Shown here piece by piece: positions 27,782 to 36,645 of a stretch of 64,000 nt of DNA. The position numbers and the translations under genes are program-made. The notes beneath the pieces are model-generated. The model searched no databases, had not been told where the DNA came from, and was given only the letters and a program-made list of their open reading frames with translations. Source of the DNA: an uncultured Bacteroidales bacterium (lineage in GTDB: Bacteria > Bacteroidota > Bacteroidia > Bacteroidales > FEN-979); NCBI GenBank assembly GCA_903903985.1, contig CAIVAT010000144.1, forward strand, positions 1-64,000, given 5' to 3'. The first letter of the stretch is position 1. Each line of letters opens with the position of its first letter.

Positions 27782-28822
27782 TCAGAAAAGCAGAAACTCC
27801 ATGGTATCAACCTGATCGGCATAATCCCATAATACAGGATTCTGTCCTTCGCCAGGGCGCAGCGATTGAACCGGCAGAGGACCTTTGCTGATCACACACT
27901 GAATCGAGTCGGAATATTCAATGATCTCCGCCGTAACATCTTCAACGCTATTGTAATATTCAAAGTGCAACACGGCAATAGGCGAGGCCAGCGCGTGATC
28001 TTCTTTCAGTAACAAAAACCCGGTATCGATGAATGGCACCTGACTTACCAGGTATATGGATTTATAATATTCATAGTTGTTATAATACTGATGATGATTG
28101 GAAAAGTAGTCATATTTGTCCAGCGCCCGGATCAATCCTGTAAAATTATAACCTTTTGGTATATACACTTTTGAAATACTGCGGCATCCCTTTCCAAAGA
28201 AAAGCATGATATCTGCTGCCAGGCAATCCAAATCATGGTTATTTTCAATTCCTGCCAGCAAAGCAACGCTGTTTCTGTTCTTACGGATAATGTGCGGATA
28301 TTTCCCAAAATAATACTCAAAATACCTGGATGTATTGGTACTTCCGGTTGTGATGATGGCATCAAATTTTTCAAGTTTTCCTGAAGTAAATACAATATTT
28401 TCATACCATTCAGGCAGACAATCCGTCAGAATACCTGCAAATGCAGGAAAAAGCTGATCATCGGATGAAGAGAGTTTTGCCACAAGCCTGTTGCCGGAAA
28501 TCAAAACGCAAAGAAAGTCATGAAACCCTACGGCCGGAATGTTACCGGCCATTACAACCCCGATCGTTTTTGTAGTGGAAACGCGTTCTATCCTATCCCG
28601 GTAGGGAGATATCCATCGTTCTAAACTTTCCCTGTTCAGTGCGTGTCCAAGGTTGTTCAAAGCGATCCTGATATGTTCGGGCGTAAACCACGGGTTTTGT
28701 AAAAATGCATTTTGAGCGGCAGTGGTAAGAGGCATCATTTCCAGTTCAACAGAATTTTCATGATAGCTGCGCAGCCGGTCACCCAGCAATGCAAACGATC
28801 TGAGGCGGTCGGACAATTGCAT
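27782..28822 (-). CDS. Acyl-CoA reductase, LuxC-like
   Basis: 346 residues of the aldehyde-dehydrogenase superfamily branch that includes LuxC. Marks are the N-terminal FTPEHIRIALNNLGHAL, the nucleotide-binding VVMAGNIPAVGFHDFL, the TTGSTNTSRYFEYYFGKYPHIIRKNRNSVALL stretch and a candidate catalytic Cys in FGKGCRS. LuxC makes fatty aldehydes for luciferase; no luciferase genes are here. In Bacteroidota this gene often lies next to serC and serA, as it does here, without a proven functional link. Confidence 0.75.
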   Translation of the reverse strand: MQLSDRLRSFALLGDRLRSYHENSVELEMMPLTTAAQNAFLQNPWFTPEHIRIALNNLGHALNRESLERWISPYRDRIERVSTTKTIGVVMAGNIPAVGFHDFLCVLISGNRLVAKLSSSDDQLFPAFAGILTDCLPEWYENIVFTSGKLEKFDAIITTGSTNTSRYFEYYFGKYPHIIRKNRNSVALLAGIENNHDLDCLAADIMLFFGKGCRSISKVYIPKGYNFTGLIRALDKYDYFSNHHQYYNNYEYYKSIYLVSQVPFIDTGFLLLKEDHALASPIAVLHFEYYNSVEDVTAEIIEYSDSIQCVISKGPLPVQSLRPGEGQNPVLWDYADQVDTMEFLLF

Positions 28823-28836
28823 TCTTTTTTTTTTTG

Positions 28837-28844
28837 CAAATGTA
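28837..28844 (-). promoter_or_regulatory. Promoter -7 box for the LuxC-like gene
   Basis: Minus-strand TACATTTG followed by CA and a run of A, 14 nt before the ATG at 28822. Confidence 0.5.
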
Positions 28845-28899
28845 GCTCAATAAATGATTTAATACCCTGCAAGGGTATCCAAACCGGCCACTTTGTAAC

Positions 28900-28907
28900 T
28901 ACCTTTG
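28900..28907 (+). promoter_or_regulatory. Promoter -7 box for the secreted unknown
   Basis: TACCTTTG followed by CAG, 36 nt before the ATG at 28944. Divergent from the LuxC-like promoter 56 bp away. Confidence 0.5.
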
Positions 28908-28943
28908 CAGGGTTAAATTTCAACTAATCAATCCGGAGAGCCA

Positions 28944-29858
28944 ATGTCCCCCAGATGGTTTCTTATCACTTTTTACCTTCTTACAATAACTGCGACATTC
29001 AATTTTGCAGCAGGTCAACGATTTAAAAGTGTCGAACAAGCTGAAGACACTATTTTAACCGCCGTAAAGGCATCATTGACAAGAGATCTCACAGACAGTT
29101 CAAGAAATGTGATCAATCAATTGATCTATAATGGGCTGCATGAAGCCCTGCGGCTTCCCGCTTCGGACGATTACCCTTTTGAATCGCTGAAATCAATTGT
29201 TACCATCACCTCACCGGATAAAAAGTTCAGGATATTTCATTGGAATTTACCCGGGAGTGATGGCAAACAGCGCTATTTTGGCTTTATTAAAATGCTTGGC
29301 CAAGACCCCCCGGTTATTTTTCCCCTGACCGATATTTCTGATACCCTGTTATCTCCGGATACAGTTGTACTGGACAATGCTCATTGGTATGGTTCATTGT
29401 ATTACAAGATTATCCCCGGCGAATTGTCCTCCGGAAAAAAAATTTATACACTTCTTGGGTGGGCAGGCAGGAATTCACTGATCACCCAGAAAGTAATTGA
29501 GGTGCTTATGTTCGATGATCATGACAAACCCCGGTTTGGCCTGAAGGTGTTTCCTGATTTTAAAGATGGGAATATGGCCCGGATCATTTTCCGATACAGT
29601 GCTGAAACAACCATGTCCATGAAGTATGAAAAGCAGTCCATCGCAACCAACAAGCGATGGAACAGTAAAAAAAGAGAATTTGATTATTCGTTGGAGGAAT
29701 CGTTGATGATCGTGTGCGACAGAGTGGTCCCGATTGATCCCCAACTGACCGGGCAATACCAGTATTATGTAGCAGCCGGAGACATTTTTGATGGTTTTCT
29801 TTTCAGAAATAATTGCTGGACCTTCCTGAGCGGCATCGATACAAGAAATAAAAAATAA
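28944..29858 (+). CDS. Secreted protein of unknown function
   Basis: 304 residues with a signal peptide (MSPRWFLITFYLLTITATFNFAAG). The mature part starts with a helical segment (FKSVEQAEDTILTAVKASLTRDLTDSSRNVINQLI). It continues as a beta-rich domain with SLKSIVTITSPDKKFRIFHWNLPGSDGKQRYFGFI and WYGSLYYKIIPGELSSGKKIYTLLGWAGRN, a pattern I have seen in unannotated Bacteroidota exported proteins. No Cys at a lipobox and no T9SS tail. Upstream of serC on the same strand. Confidence 0.65.
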   Translation: MSPRWFLITFYLLTITATFNFAAGQRFKSVEQAEDTILTAVKASLTRDLTDSSRNVINQLIYNGLHEALRLPASDDYPFESLKSIVTITSPDKKFRIFHWNLPGSDGKQRYFGFIKMLGQDPPVIFPLTDISDTLLSPDTVVLDNAHWYGSLYYKIIPGELSSGKKIYTLLGWAGRNSLITQKVIEVLMFDDHDKPRFGLKVFPDFKDGNMARIIFRYSAETTMSMKYEKQSIATNKRWNSKKREFDYSLEESLMIVCDRVVPIDPQLTGQYQYYVAAGDIFDGFLFRNNCWTFLSGIDTRNKK

Positions 29859-29963
29859 TGCATATTAATTTTTTTTGATTTCACGAAAAAAATTGTTTAC
29901 TTTGTTTTCTTAATATTGCATTGCTAAATCGATCAACTCAGAAAAACTTTAAACCTCTCTATT

Positions 29964-31034
29964 ATGAAAAAGCACAATTTTAACGCAGGTCCCTCAATCC
30001 TTCCCCGTATTGCTATAGAAAACTCTGCCAAGGCTATTCTGGACCTCAACGGCATTGGATTATCATTGCTTGAGATTTCCCACCGGAGCAAGGATTTTCA
30101 GGCCATCCTGGATGAAACGGTTGCATTGTTTAAGGAACTGCTGAATATTCCTGCAGGATATCAGGTGGTCTTTCTTGGCGGAGGCGCCAGTTTACAATTT
30201 TGTATGATTCCTTACAACTTTCTTAATAAGAAAGCTGCCTACCTTGAAACAGGTGTTTGGGCACAGAAAGCAATCAAAGAGGCAAAATTTTTCGGCGAGG
30301 TGAATGTTGTTGGTTCTTCAGCTGATAAAAATTTCAGTTATATCCCAACCGGCTATGAAATTCCGGGAGACGCCGATTATTTTCACATCACCACCAACAA
30401 CACAATCTATGGCTCTGAAATCCGCTATGATATGGATTCTCCGGTTCCTTTGATTGCAGACATGTCATCGGATATCCTAAGCCGCCCGGTGGATGTTTCA
30501 AAATATGCCATGATTTACGGCGGTGCCCAGAAAAATCTTGGCCCTGCAGGTGTGACATTTGTAATTATCAAGGAGGAAATGCTTGGCAAAGTGGAACGAA
30601 AAATTCCGACAATGCTCAGTTATGCCACACATACAAAGGAACCATCCCTTTACAACACGCCACCGGTTTTTGCTATTTATACCTGTCTCGAAACGCTTCG
30701 CTGGATAAAAAGCCTGGGAGGAGTAAAAACCATTGAAGCGATGAATATCAGGAAGGCAAACCTTCTTTATGACGCCATTGACAGTAGCAAAATATTTGTT
30801 GGGACAGTTGCCAAAGAGAACCGCTCGCTGATGAACATCTGTTTTGTCATGAAAGACCAGTACAAGGACAAGGAGGACGGCTTTATGGAATTTGCGAAGA
30901 CCAAGGGAATGATTGGCATCAAGGGGCACAGGTCGGTTGGTGGATTCAGGGCTTCCGTGTATAATGCCATGCCATTTGAAAGTGTTCAGGCGCTGGTGGA
31001 TGCCATGCATGAATTTGAAAAAATGACTTTATAA
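29964..31034 (+). CDS. serC: Phosphoserine aminotransferase
   Basis: 356 residues. Converts 3-phosphohydroxypyruvate to phosphoserine. [25 protein letters not shown], the PLP-site [10 protein letters not shown] and the Schiff-base Lys190 in [12 protein letters not shown] are all in place, with the C-terminal [15 protein letters not shown] phosphate-binding stretch. First half of a serine pathway pair with serA 149 bp downstream. Confidence 0.97.
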   Translation: MKKHNFNAGPSILPRIAIENSAKAILDLNGIGLSLLEISHRSKDFQAILDETVALFKELLNIPAGYQVVFLGGGASLQFCMIPYNFLNKKAAYLETGVWAQKAIKEAKFFGEVNVVGSSADKNFSYIPTGYEIPGDADYFHITTNNTIYGSEIRYDMDSPVPLIADMSSDILSRPVDVSKYAMIYGGAQKNLGPAGVTFVIIKEEMLGKVERKIPTMLSYATHTKEPSLYNTPPVFAIYTCLETLRWIKSLGGVKTIEAMNIRKANLLYDAIDSSKIFVGTVAKENRSLMNICFVMKDQYKDKEDGFMEFAKTKGMIGIKGHRSVGGFRASVYNAMPFESVQALVDAMHEFEKMTL

Positions 31035-31183
31035 ATCTTTTCCCCGGAGGTAGTCTCAAAAGCCAAATATTTTCGCCCGACGTAAATAAATTATTGAATT
31101 TCAGTTTTTTACCACTTGCTTCTTTACGGTTAGGAAAATAATTCAACTTTTTGCTACAGCCATTTTATAAAAATCCCATTGAT

Positions 31184-32107
31184 ATGATAAAAGTTTTGGT
31201 TGCTACCGACAAACCATTTGCCTCTGCTGCCGTAAAAGGCATCCGGAAAGTTGTCGAAGATGCAGGTTTTGAACTGGCACTTCTTGAAAATTATACAAGC
31301 CAGGATGATTTTATGAAGGCAATAACAAACGTTGATGCCGTCATTATACGCAGTGATAAAGCAGACAGTGCAGTGATAGAGGCTGGAAACCGGCTCAAAA
31401 TCATTGTGCGGGCCGGTGCGGGCTATGACAACATCGACCTTCAGTCAGCAACGGCAAAAGGAGTCGTAGCGATGAATACTCCAGGCCAGAATTCCAACGC
31501 AGTCGCAGAACTTGCCCTTGGCATGATGGTTTATTATGCCCGGGGTTTTTTTAATGGCAAATCAGGAAGTGAACTGATGGGTAAAAAACTGGGAATCCAT
31601 GCCTATGGATTTGTAGGCAAGAATGTTGCACGCATTGCCAAAGGATTTGGGATGGAGGTCTATGCATTCGATCCGTTTATTTCCCGTCAGGAAATTGAGA
31701 AAGATGGAGTCAAATGGATCGGGACTGTTGAAGAATTGTACAGTACATGTCATTATATTTCCCTGCACATCCCTGCAAACAGCCAGACAAAACTTTCGGT
31801 TAACTTCTCTTTGCTATCCAGGATGCCGATCCCTGCATGTCTTGTCAATACTGCAAGAGCGGAGGTCATCCACGAGCCTGACTTATTGAGGATGTTCCAG
31901 GAAAGAAAGGATTTTGCTTACCTTACTGATGTAGAACCATCAAATAAAAGTGAGATTGAAACCGGTTTTAAAGCAAAGTTTTTTTGCACACCCAAGAAAA
32001 TGGGAGCTCAAACCGAGGAAGCAAATATAAATGCAGGTATCGCAGCAGCCAGGCAAATTGTAAACTTTATCAAAAACGGAGATAAAACATTTCAAGTTAA
32101 TAAATAG
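31184..32107 (+). CDS. serA: D-3-phosphoglycerate dehydrogenase, lysine type
   Basis: 307 residues from the ATG at 31184 (MIKVLVATDKPF); an upstream start at 31151 adds unrelated residues. Oxidises 3-phosphoglycerate, the first step of serine synthesis. It is the short form without ACT or ASB regulatory domains. The nucleotide loop is GIHAYGFVG (137-145), with Ala140 where the first glycine of GxGxxG is usual. Arg225 in NTAR is present, but the catalytic His of the TPHIGAST motif is replaced: CTPKKMGAQT puts Lys271 or Lys272 there. From memory this is the type IIIK enzyme described from Entamoeba and Bacteroidales. Confidence 0.9.
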   Translation: MIKVLVATDKPFASAAVKGIRKVVEDAGFELALLENYTSQDDFMKAITNVDAVIIRSDKADSAVIEAGNRLKIIVRAGAGYDNIDLQSATAKGVVAMNTPGQNSNAVAELALGMMVYYARGFFNGKSGSELMGKKLGIHAYGFVGKNVARIAKGFGMEVYAFDPFISRQEIEKDGVKWIGTVEELYSTCHYISLHIPANSQTKLSVNFSLLSRMPIPACLVNTARAEVIHEPDLLRMFQERKDFAYLTDVEPSNKSEIETGFKAKFFCTPKKMGAQTEEANINAGIAAARQIVNFIKNGDKTFQVNK

Positions 32108-32194
32108 GCAAATGGTTTAAATTTTTCCTAATATTGCACCAACAAGGCAGTGGATTGAACATCTTATTTTAATAATACATAACTGAGCTGAACC

Positions 32195-32620
32195 ATGGAA
32201 AACGAGCACGATCGACCAACTACTTTCTTCAGATTTGAAGATCTTCGAATCTACCATAAGGCTCTTGAATATGTTGATTGGGTGTATTTAATGGCCAGCC
32301 ATACCAAAGGCGATCCTTTCATGATTTCTTTTTTTGAACGGTTTTTAACCTCATCCAAAGGGATAGCATTAAACATTGCAGAAGGATCGTCCCGCAATAA
32401 AAGCCAATTTGTTTACTACCTGAAGATGGCAAAAAGCTCGGTACGGGAGTGTGTGGTCTTATCTACCATTGCACAAAGTCGTGATTTTATAACCGACATT
32501 GAATATGATGATTCCAAAAACCGCCTGATGGAGATGACAAAAATGATCGGAGCACTGATCGGGTCGCTACAACGCAGCATAAAACCAGGTGAACAAGAGG
32601 ATGACGATATTCCTGACTGA
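32195..32620 (+). CDS. Four-helix-bundle protein (23S rRNA IVP family)
   Basis: 141 residues of the S23/TIGR02436-type four-helix bundle. Marks are FRFEDLRIYHKALEYVDWVY, the central SSKGIALNIAEGSSRNKSQFVYYLKMAKSSVRE and the C-terminal helix LMEMTKMIGALIGSL. The family name comes from members encoded in intervening sequences of 23S rRNA, but most copies, like this one, lie elsewhere. Function unknown. It sits between serA and the DUF1015 gene. Confidence 0.85.
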   Translation: MENEHDRPTTFFRFEDLRIYHKALEYVDWVYLMASHTKGDPFMISFFERFLTSSKGIALNIAEGSSRNKSQFVYYLKMAKSSVRECVVLSTIAQSRDFITDIEYDDSKNRLMEMTKMIGALIGSLQRSIKPGEQEDDDIPD

Positions 32621-32692
32621 TTTCTGAACTCACCCCTCCTACCCTGGAGCCAATTTAATCCCATGTAACTAATTGACAAACTCATAATTGCT

Positions 32693-33943
32693 ATGGCTAT
32701 ACTAAAACCTTTCAAAGGGCTAAGGCCTCCGGTTACCATCGTGAAAGAACTGGCTTCCAGACCATACGATGTATTAAATTCTGATGAAGCCTGGGAGGAA
32801 GCCAAAGGAAATCAATACACGCTCCTGCACATCATTAAACCTGAAATTGATTTACCTCTATCATTGGATATTCATTCGCAACCGGTTTATAATAAAGCCA
32901 GGGAAAACTTCGATCTATTCAAAAAAAACGGCTGGTTGATCCCTGATGACAAAGAACAGCTGTATATCTATGCTCAAACCATGAATGGTAAAACACAATA
33001 TGGGATTGTGGGCTGCGCCGCCGTAGATGACTATCTGAATGGAATTATTAAAAAACATGAGCTAACCCGTAAGGATAAAGAAGAGGACAGGATGAACCAT
33101 GTGCGCATAACCAATGCCAACATGGAACCTGTTTTCTTTACCTACCCTGCCGTGAAAGAAATTGATTTGATTGTTGAATCATTTGTCAGGGAAAACAAAC
33201 CTGTCTATGACTTTGTAGCAAACGATGGTGTCGGACACCATTTCTGGGTAGTGAATAATAAAGACATTATTGAATCAATTGTCGGCTTGTTCCTGAGGAA
33301 GGTACCCTATACCTACGTGGCCGACGGGCATCACCGGACTGCTGCTGCTGCCCTGGTTGGAAATGAAAAGAAAATAAATAACCGGAATCACCAGGGCACA
33401 GAAGAGTATAATTATTTTCTTGCAGTTCATTTTCCTGACAACCAACTTTCGATCATCGATTATAACCGCGTCGTGAAGGATCTGAATGGTTTGTCAAATG
33501 AGGAGTTCCTGTTAAAACTCGAAACGGTTTTCAACATTGAAAAGAAAGGTCATGAGATTTATAAACCTGTATCCCTTCATAATTTTGGTTTATACCTGGA
33601 AGGATCATGGTACTCGATGACTGCAAATGCCGGTACTTTTAATGATGCTGATCCGATCGGCGTTCTGGATGTTACGATTCTTTCAAGGTTGGTTTTAGAC
33701 AACATACTGGGAATAACCGATCTCAGAACTTCAAACCGGATCGATTTCATAGGAGGGATCCGTGGACTTGGCGAATTAAAAAAGCGGGTTGACAGCGGGG
33801 AAATGAAAGCGGCATTTGCGCTTTATCCTGTTTCGATGAAGCAATTGATTGATATTGCTGACTCGGGGAACATCATGCCTCCAAAAACCACGTGGTTCGA
33901 ACCGAAACTCCGTTCAGGACTGGTTGTTCATGTTTTGGATTAG
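32693..33943 (+). CDS. DUF1015 family protein
   Basis: 416 residues. Starts MAILKPFKGLRPP, with SRPYDVLNSDEAWEEAKGNQYTLLHIIKPEID nearby and the hallmark TYVADGHHRTAAA segment in the middle, followed by NYFLAVHFPDNQLSIIDYNRVVKDL. The biochemical role of DUF1015 is not established to my knowledge. Its recurrent place behind serC and serA in Bacteroidota hints at a role in serine metabolism or in repairing its intermediates; this is inference. Confidence 0.85.
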   Translation: MAILKPFKGLRPPVTIVKELASRPYDVLNSDEAWEEAKGNQYTLLHIIKPEIDLPLSLDIHSQPVYNKARENFDLFKKNGWLIPDDKEQLYIYAQTMNGKTQYGIVGCAAVDDYLNGIIKKHELTRKDKEEDRMNHVRITNANMEPVFFTYPAVKEIDLIVESFVRENKPVYDFVANDGVGHHFWVVNNKDIIESIVGLFLRKVPYTYVADGHHRTAAAALVGNEKKINNRNHQGTEEYNYFLAVHFPDNQLSIIDYNRVVKDLNGLSNEEFLLKLETVFNIEKKGHEIYKPVSLHNFGLYLEGSWYSMTANAGTFNDADPIGVLDVTILSRLVLDNILGITDLRTSNRIDFIGGIRGLGELKKRVDSGEMKAAFALYPVSMKQLIDIADSGNIMPPKTTWFEPKLRSGLVVHVLD

Positions 33944-33955
33944 AGGCAATTGCTT

Positions 33956-33995
33956 TATTTCACGAAGGTTTTGGCAGATTAAGAAGCGTGAAATA
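33956..33995. terminator. Possible bidirectional hairpin between convergent genes
   Basis: TATTTCACG at 33956-33964 is a perfect 9-bp inverted repeat of CGTGAAATA at 33987-33995, with a 22-nt loop. It lies between the convergent ends of the DUF1015 gene (stop 33943) and the LTA-synthase-like gene (stop 34004). No clean T-tract follows on either strand, so it may instead stabilise 3' ends. Confidence 0.4.
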
Positions 33996-34003
33996 TCTTT
34001 AAA

Positions 34004-35860
34004 TCAGTTGTTCATATATTCTCCAAAAACAGTCTGAAGATATGCTTTCCCTTCCTGTTTGATCGAATCTGCAAGTTTGGGATTGGTCCACCAATAGTAA
34101 AAATCAGATCCTTTATCATAGGTAAAATAACCGTAGGGTCTTATCCATCCGACGCCATCTTCTGTTGAATAATAGGCAAATTCAGGAGTGGATGGATTGA
34201 AAAGGTCTTTACTGTAATGAAAACCCGGAGCAGATAATTTCAATTGGCCCAGCAGTGTAGCTGCAACATCATGCTGGTTACCAAGTTTATTACAAATAGT
34301 GCCTTGCAGCCGATCATTGATTACATTCCCATAGAACATCAATGGAATCTTGTGATATTCCTTCGAATGCGGGTGCCAGTTCCTGTATGAATTGTGACTA
34401 TGATCGGCTACGATGATAAACAACGTATTGTCAAACCATGGTTTTGTTTTTGCTTTGGCGAAAAATTCACCAAGACAATGATCCGTATAATAGGCAGCAT
34501 TGATGTATTCCCGTTCATTGTCTCCCCATTTCAGTGGTTTATAATAAGGCTGATCCCAGGGTGAATGAGTACTTAGGGTAAAAAGTGCTGCAAAAAAGGG
34601 TTGCTTCATTTTCCCAACATCCTGCAACATATATCCCAAGGTGTATTCATCGTGAATGCCCAGTTTGCCCTGAGGCAGGTTTGACGGGAAGTTAGCCCCT
34701 TCCATGATTTTATCAAACCCGTTGAAAATGATGTAACTTTTAATATTGCCATAAATCAATTGACCCCCAAAATAGAATGCGGAACGATACCCGTTGTTCT
34801 TTAAAATTTTAACAAGACTGGGCAATTTGACAAATTTATCAGGTTGAACAGTGATCGAACTTACCGGGTGGGCAGGAAATCCTCCAAAAATTGAAGCCAT
34901 TCCCTGCTCTGAACGAGACCCGGAGGCATATACCTGGTCAAACAGGATTCCACCTTTTTCCAGTTTTTTAAATTCCGGTGTTATTCCGGGTTCACCACCC
35001 AGGTCTTCAATCAAATCGGCCGACCAGCTTTCGAGGATCAGTAAGACGATGTTTGGCCGCCTGGTTTTAAGAACGGATTGGGTCGAATCACCGGGAGAAT
35101 AATAAATCTTCTTCATGATTTTTGCAGCCGTCCCAGCCTCCATGAAACTATACGGATCATGGTCGAAATTTTGAAGATTCTCGAAAACGCTGATATACAG
35201 GTTAAATGCATTGTTTACAGCCGCAATATTCAGAATGTTATGATCAGAAAAATATGATTCGCTCTGGTTTATTGGTATTTGCTGAAAACCACCCCGCAAA
35301 CCGATAAATAAGAATCCAGGCACAATCAATATAAAACCCATGGAGAAAAAAATATTTTTACTGACCTGCTGTTGTGCTACAAAAATATACCGCCAATATA
35401 TCACGATGGCCAGACTACAAGTAATGAGGAAAATTAAAATCAGGAGAAAAAAAGTTCCGGTCTCGGCAGAATTAAAAATTTCGCCGGGATGGCTGAGATA
35501 CTTAATCACTTTATAGGTCAGCTTCGTTTTCCATTCCGCATAGATACCCATTTCGCCTGCTGCGGTGAGAGTATATCCAATAATCATGAGGCTGGCATAA
35601 ATTTTATTGAGCCAATTCAACCATCGTGGACTCCAGACCGTCTGAATGGCAAGAATTAAAAAAGGGATAATCATGATATAACACGAAGTGGCCACATCAA
35701 GTTTCAGGGAGTGCCAGAAAACCCCAAGAACTTCTGTAAACCTGATTTTCTCGATCAGGATGATATTCAGGTAATAAATGATGAAAACCAGCCTCGTTAT
35801 ATCAAATAACAGGATCCAGAAGACGAATTGTCGTAAAAAGGACAGGAGTATTTTTCTCAT
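34004..35860 (-). CDS. LTA synthase/sulfatase-family membrane transferase
   Basis: 618 residues from the ATG at 35860; a TTG five codons upstream overlaps the promoter box. Five membrane helices in the first 210 residues, then a periplasmic alkaline-phosphatase-fold domain. Metal site residues appear in LLILESWSADLIEDLGG and FIIVADHSHNSY. The nucleophile position reads ASGSRSEQGMASI, with Ser where MdoB-like enzymes have Thr in GxRTxRG. Such enzymes move phosphoglycerol or phosphoethanolamine from lipids to glycans; the acceptor is unknown. Transcribed alone. Confidence 0.8.
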   Translation of the reverse strand: MRKILLSFLRQFVFWILLFDITRLVFIIYYLNIILIEKIRFTEVLGVFWHSLKLDVATSCYIMIIPFLILAIQTVWSPRWLNWLNKIYASLMIIGYTLTAAGEMGIYAEWKTKLTYKVIKYLSHPGEIFNSAETGTFFLLILIFLITCSLAIVIYWRYIFVAQQQVSKNIFFSMGFILIVPGFLFIGLRGGFQQIPINQSESYFSDHNILNIAAVNNAFNLYISVFENLQNFDHDPYSFMEAGTAAKIMKKIYYSPGDSTQSVLKTRRPNIVLLILESWSADLIEDLGGEPGITPEFKKLEKGGILFDQVYASGSRSEQGMASIFGGFPAHPVSSITVQPDKFVKLPSLVKILKNNGYRSAFYFGGQLIYGNIKSYIIFNGFDKIMEGANFPSNLPQGKLGIHDEYTLGYMLQDVGKMKQPFFAALFTLSTHSPWDQPYYKPLKWGDNEREYINAAYYTDHCLGEFFAKAKTKPWFDNTLFIIVADHSHNSYRNWHPHSKEYHKIPLMFYGNVINDRLQGTICNKLGNQHDVAATLLGQLKLSAPGFHYSKDLFNPSTPEFAYYSTEDGVGWIRPYGYFTYDKGSDFYYWWTNPKLADSIKQEGKAYLQTVFGEYMNN

Positions 35861-35872
35861 AAAATAAAAATG

Positions 35873-35880
35873 CAAAGGTA
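35873..35880 (-). promoter_or_regulatory. Promoter -7 box for the LTA-synthase-like gene
   Basis: Minus-strand TACCTTTG followed by CAT, 12 nt before the ATG at 35860. Confidence 0.5.
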
Positions 35881-35907
35881 GGCCTTAGTCCCATACGTTC
35901 AATTGTG

Positions 35908-35915
35908 TATTTTTG
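35908..35915 (+). promoter_or_regulatory. Promoter -7 box for yggS
   Basis: TATTTTTG, 22 nt before the TTG start at 35938. Divergent from the neighbouring box 27 bp away. Confidence 0.45.
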
Positions 35916-35937
35916 TCGGGGCTAAAACCCTGTCATT

Positions 35938-36606
35938 TTGAACATCACAGAAAACCTCCTCTTGTTGAAAAGTTCCGTTCCTGATCATGTCGGGATTGTT
36001 GCAGTATCAAAAATGCAGCCTGTTGAGGCGTTACAGGAAGCGTACCAGGCAGGACACCGCATATTTGGGGAAAACAAAGTTCAGGAACTGGTGCAAAAGA
36101 GAATGCAACTTCCGACTGACATCGAATGGCATTTTATCGGTCATCTTCAAACCAACAAAATAAAATACATTGCATCTTTTATAAGTCTGATTCACAGCAT
36201 CGACAGCATTCATTTGCTAAAAGAGGTCAACAGGGAGGCAATTATAAATAAACGGGTGATTGATTGTCTGCTTCAATTCCATATTGCAACGGAAGAGTCT
36301 AAGTTCGGCCTGGATATTGAAGAAGCAGAAGATCTTCTTAATTCTAAAGTGTACCGGGAGATGAAAAATATAAGGATCACAGGTATTATGGGCATGAGCA
36401 GTTTTTCGGATGACATCAAACTGGTCAGGAAAGAGTTTCATACTTTATATGGTTATTTCAAAAAACTGAAGGGAATCTACTTCGAACATCAGGCATCCTT
36501 TGAAGTTATATCCATGGGAATGTCGGGTGATTACTTACTTGCGATTGAAGAAGGCAGTACATTGATTCGCATTGGAAGTTCAATCTTTGGTGAAAGACAA
36601 TATTAA
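35938..36606 (+). CDS. PLP homeostasis protein, YggS/PROSC family
   Basis: 222 residues from a TTG start; MNITENLLLLKSSVPDHVGIVAVSK matches the family N-terminus, and the first internal ATG (residue 26) would cut off the first strand and the PLP lysine. That Lys is in VAVSKMQP. Other marks are FGENKVQELVQK, WHFIGHLQTNKIKYI, and IMGMSSFSDD. The C-terminal ISMGMSGDYLLAIEEGSTLIRIGSSIFG is standard. Binds pyridoxal phosphate and keeps its free pool in balance. Confidence 0.93.
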   Translation: MNITENLLLLKSSVPDHVGIVAVSKMQPVEALQEAYQAGHRIFGENKVQELVQKRMQLPTDIEWHFIGHLQTNKIKYIASFISLIHSIDSIHLLKEVNREAIINKRVIDCLLQFHIATEESKFGLDIEEAEDLLNSKVYREMKNIRITGIMGMSSFSDDIKLVRKEFHTLYGYFKKLKGIYFEHQASFEVISMGMSGDYLLAIEEGSTLIRIGSSIFGERQY

Positions 36607-36645
36607 GGGCAAGAAATTTCCTTTGATTTGATTTCCAAACCCGGT

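Noticed and set aside
28824..28836. Homopolymer run as a phase-variation switch before the LuxC-like gene
   Set aside because: It lies in the leader, not in the reading frame or between promoter elements, and could equally be sequencing noise.
30498..31010. 170-residue minus-strand open frame opposite serC
   Set aside because: Composition is that of reversed codons of serC; no homology recognised.
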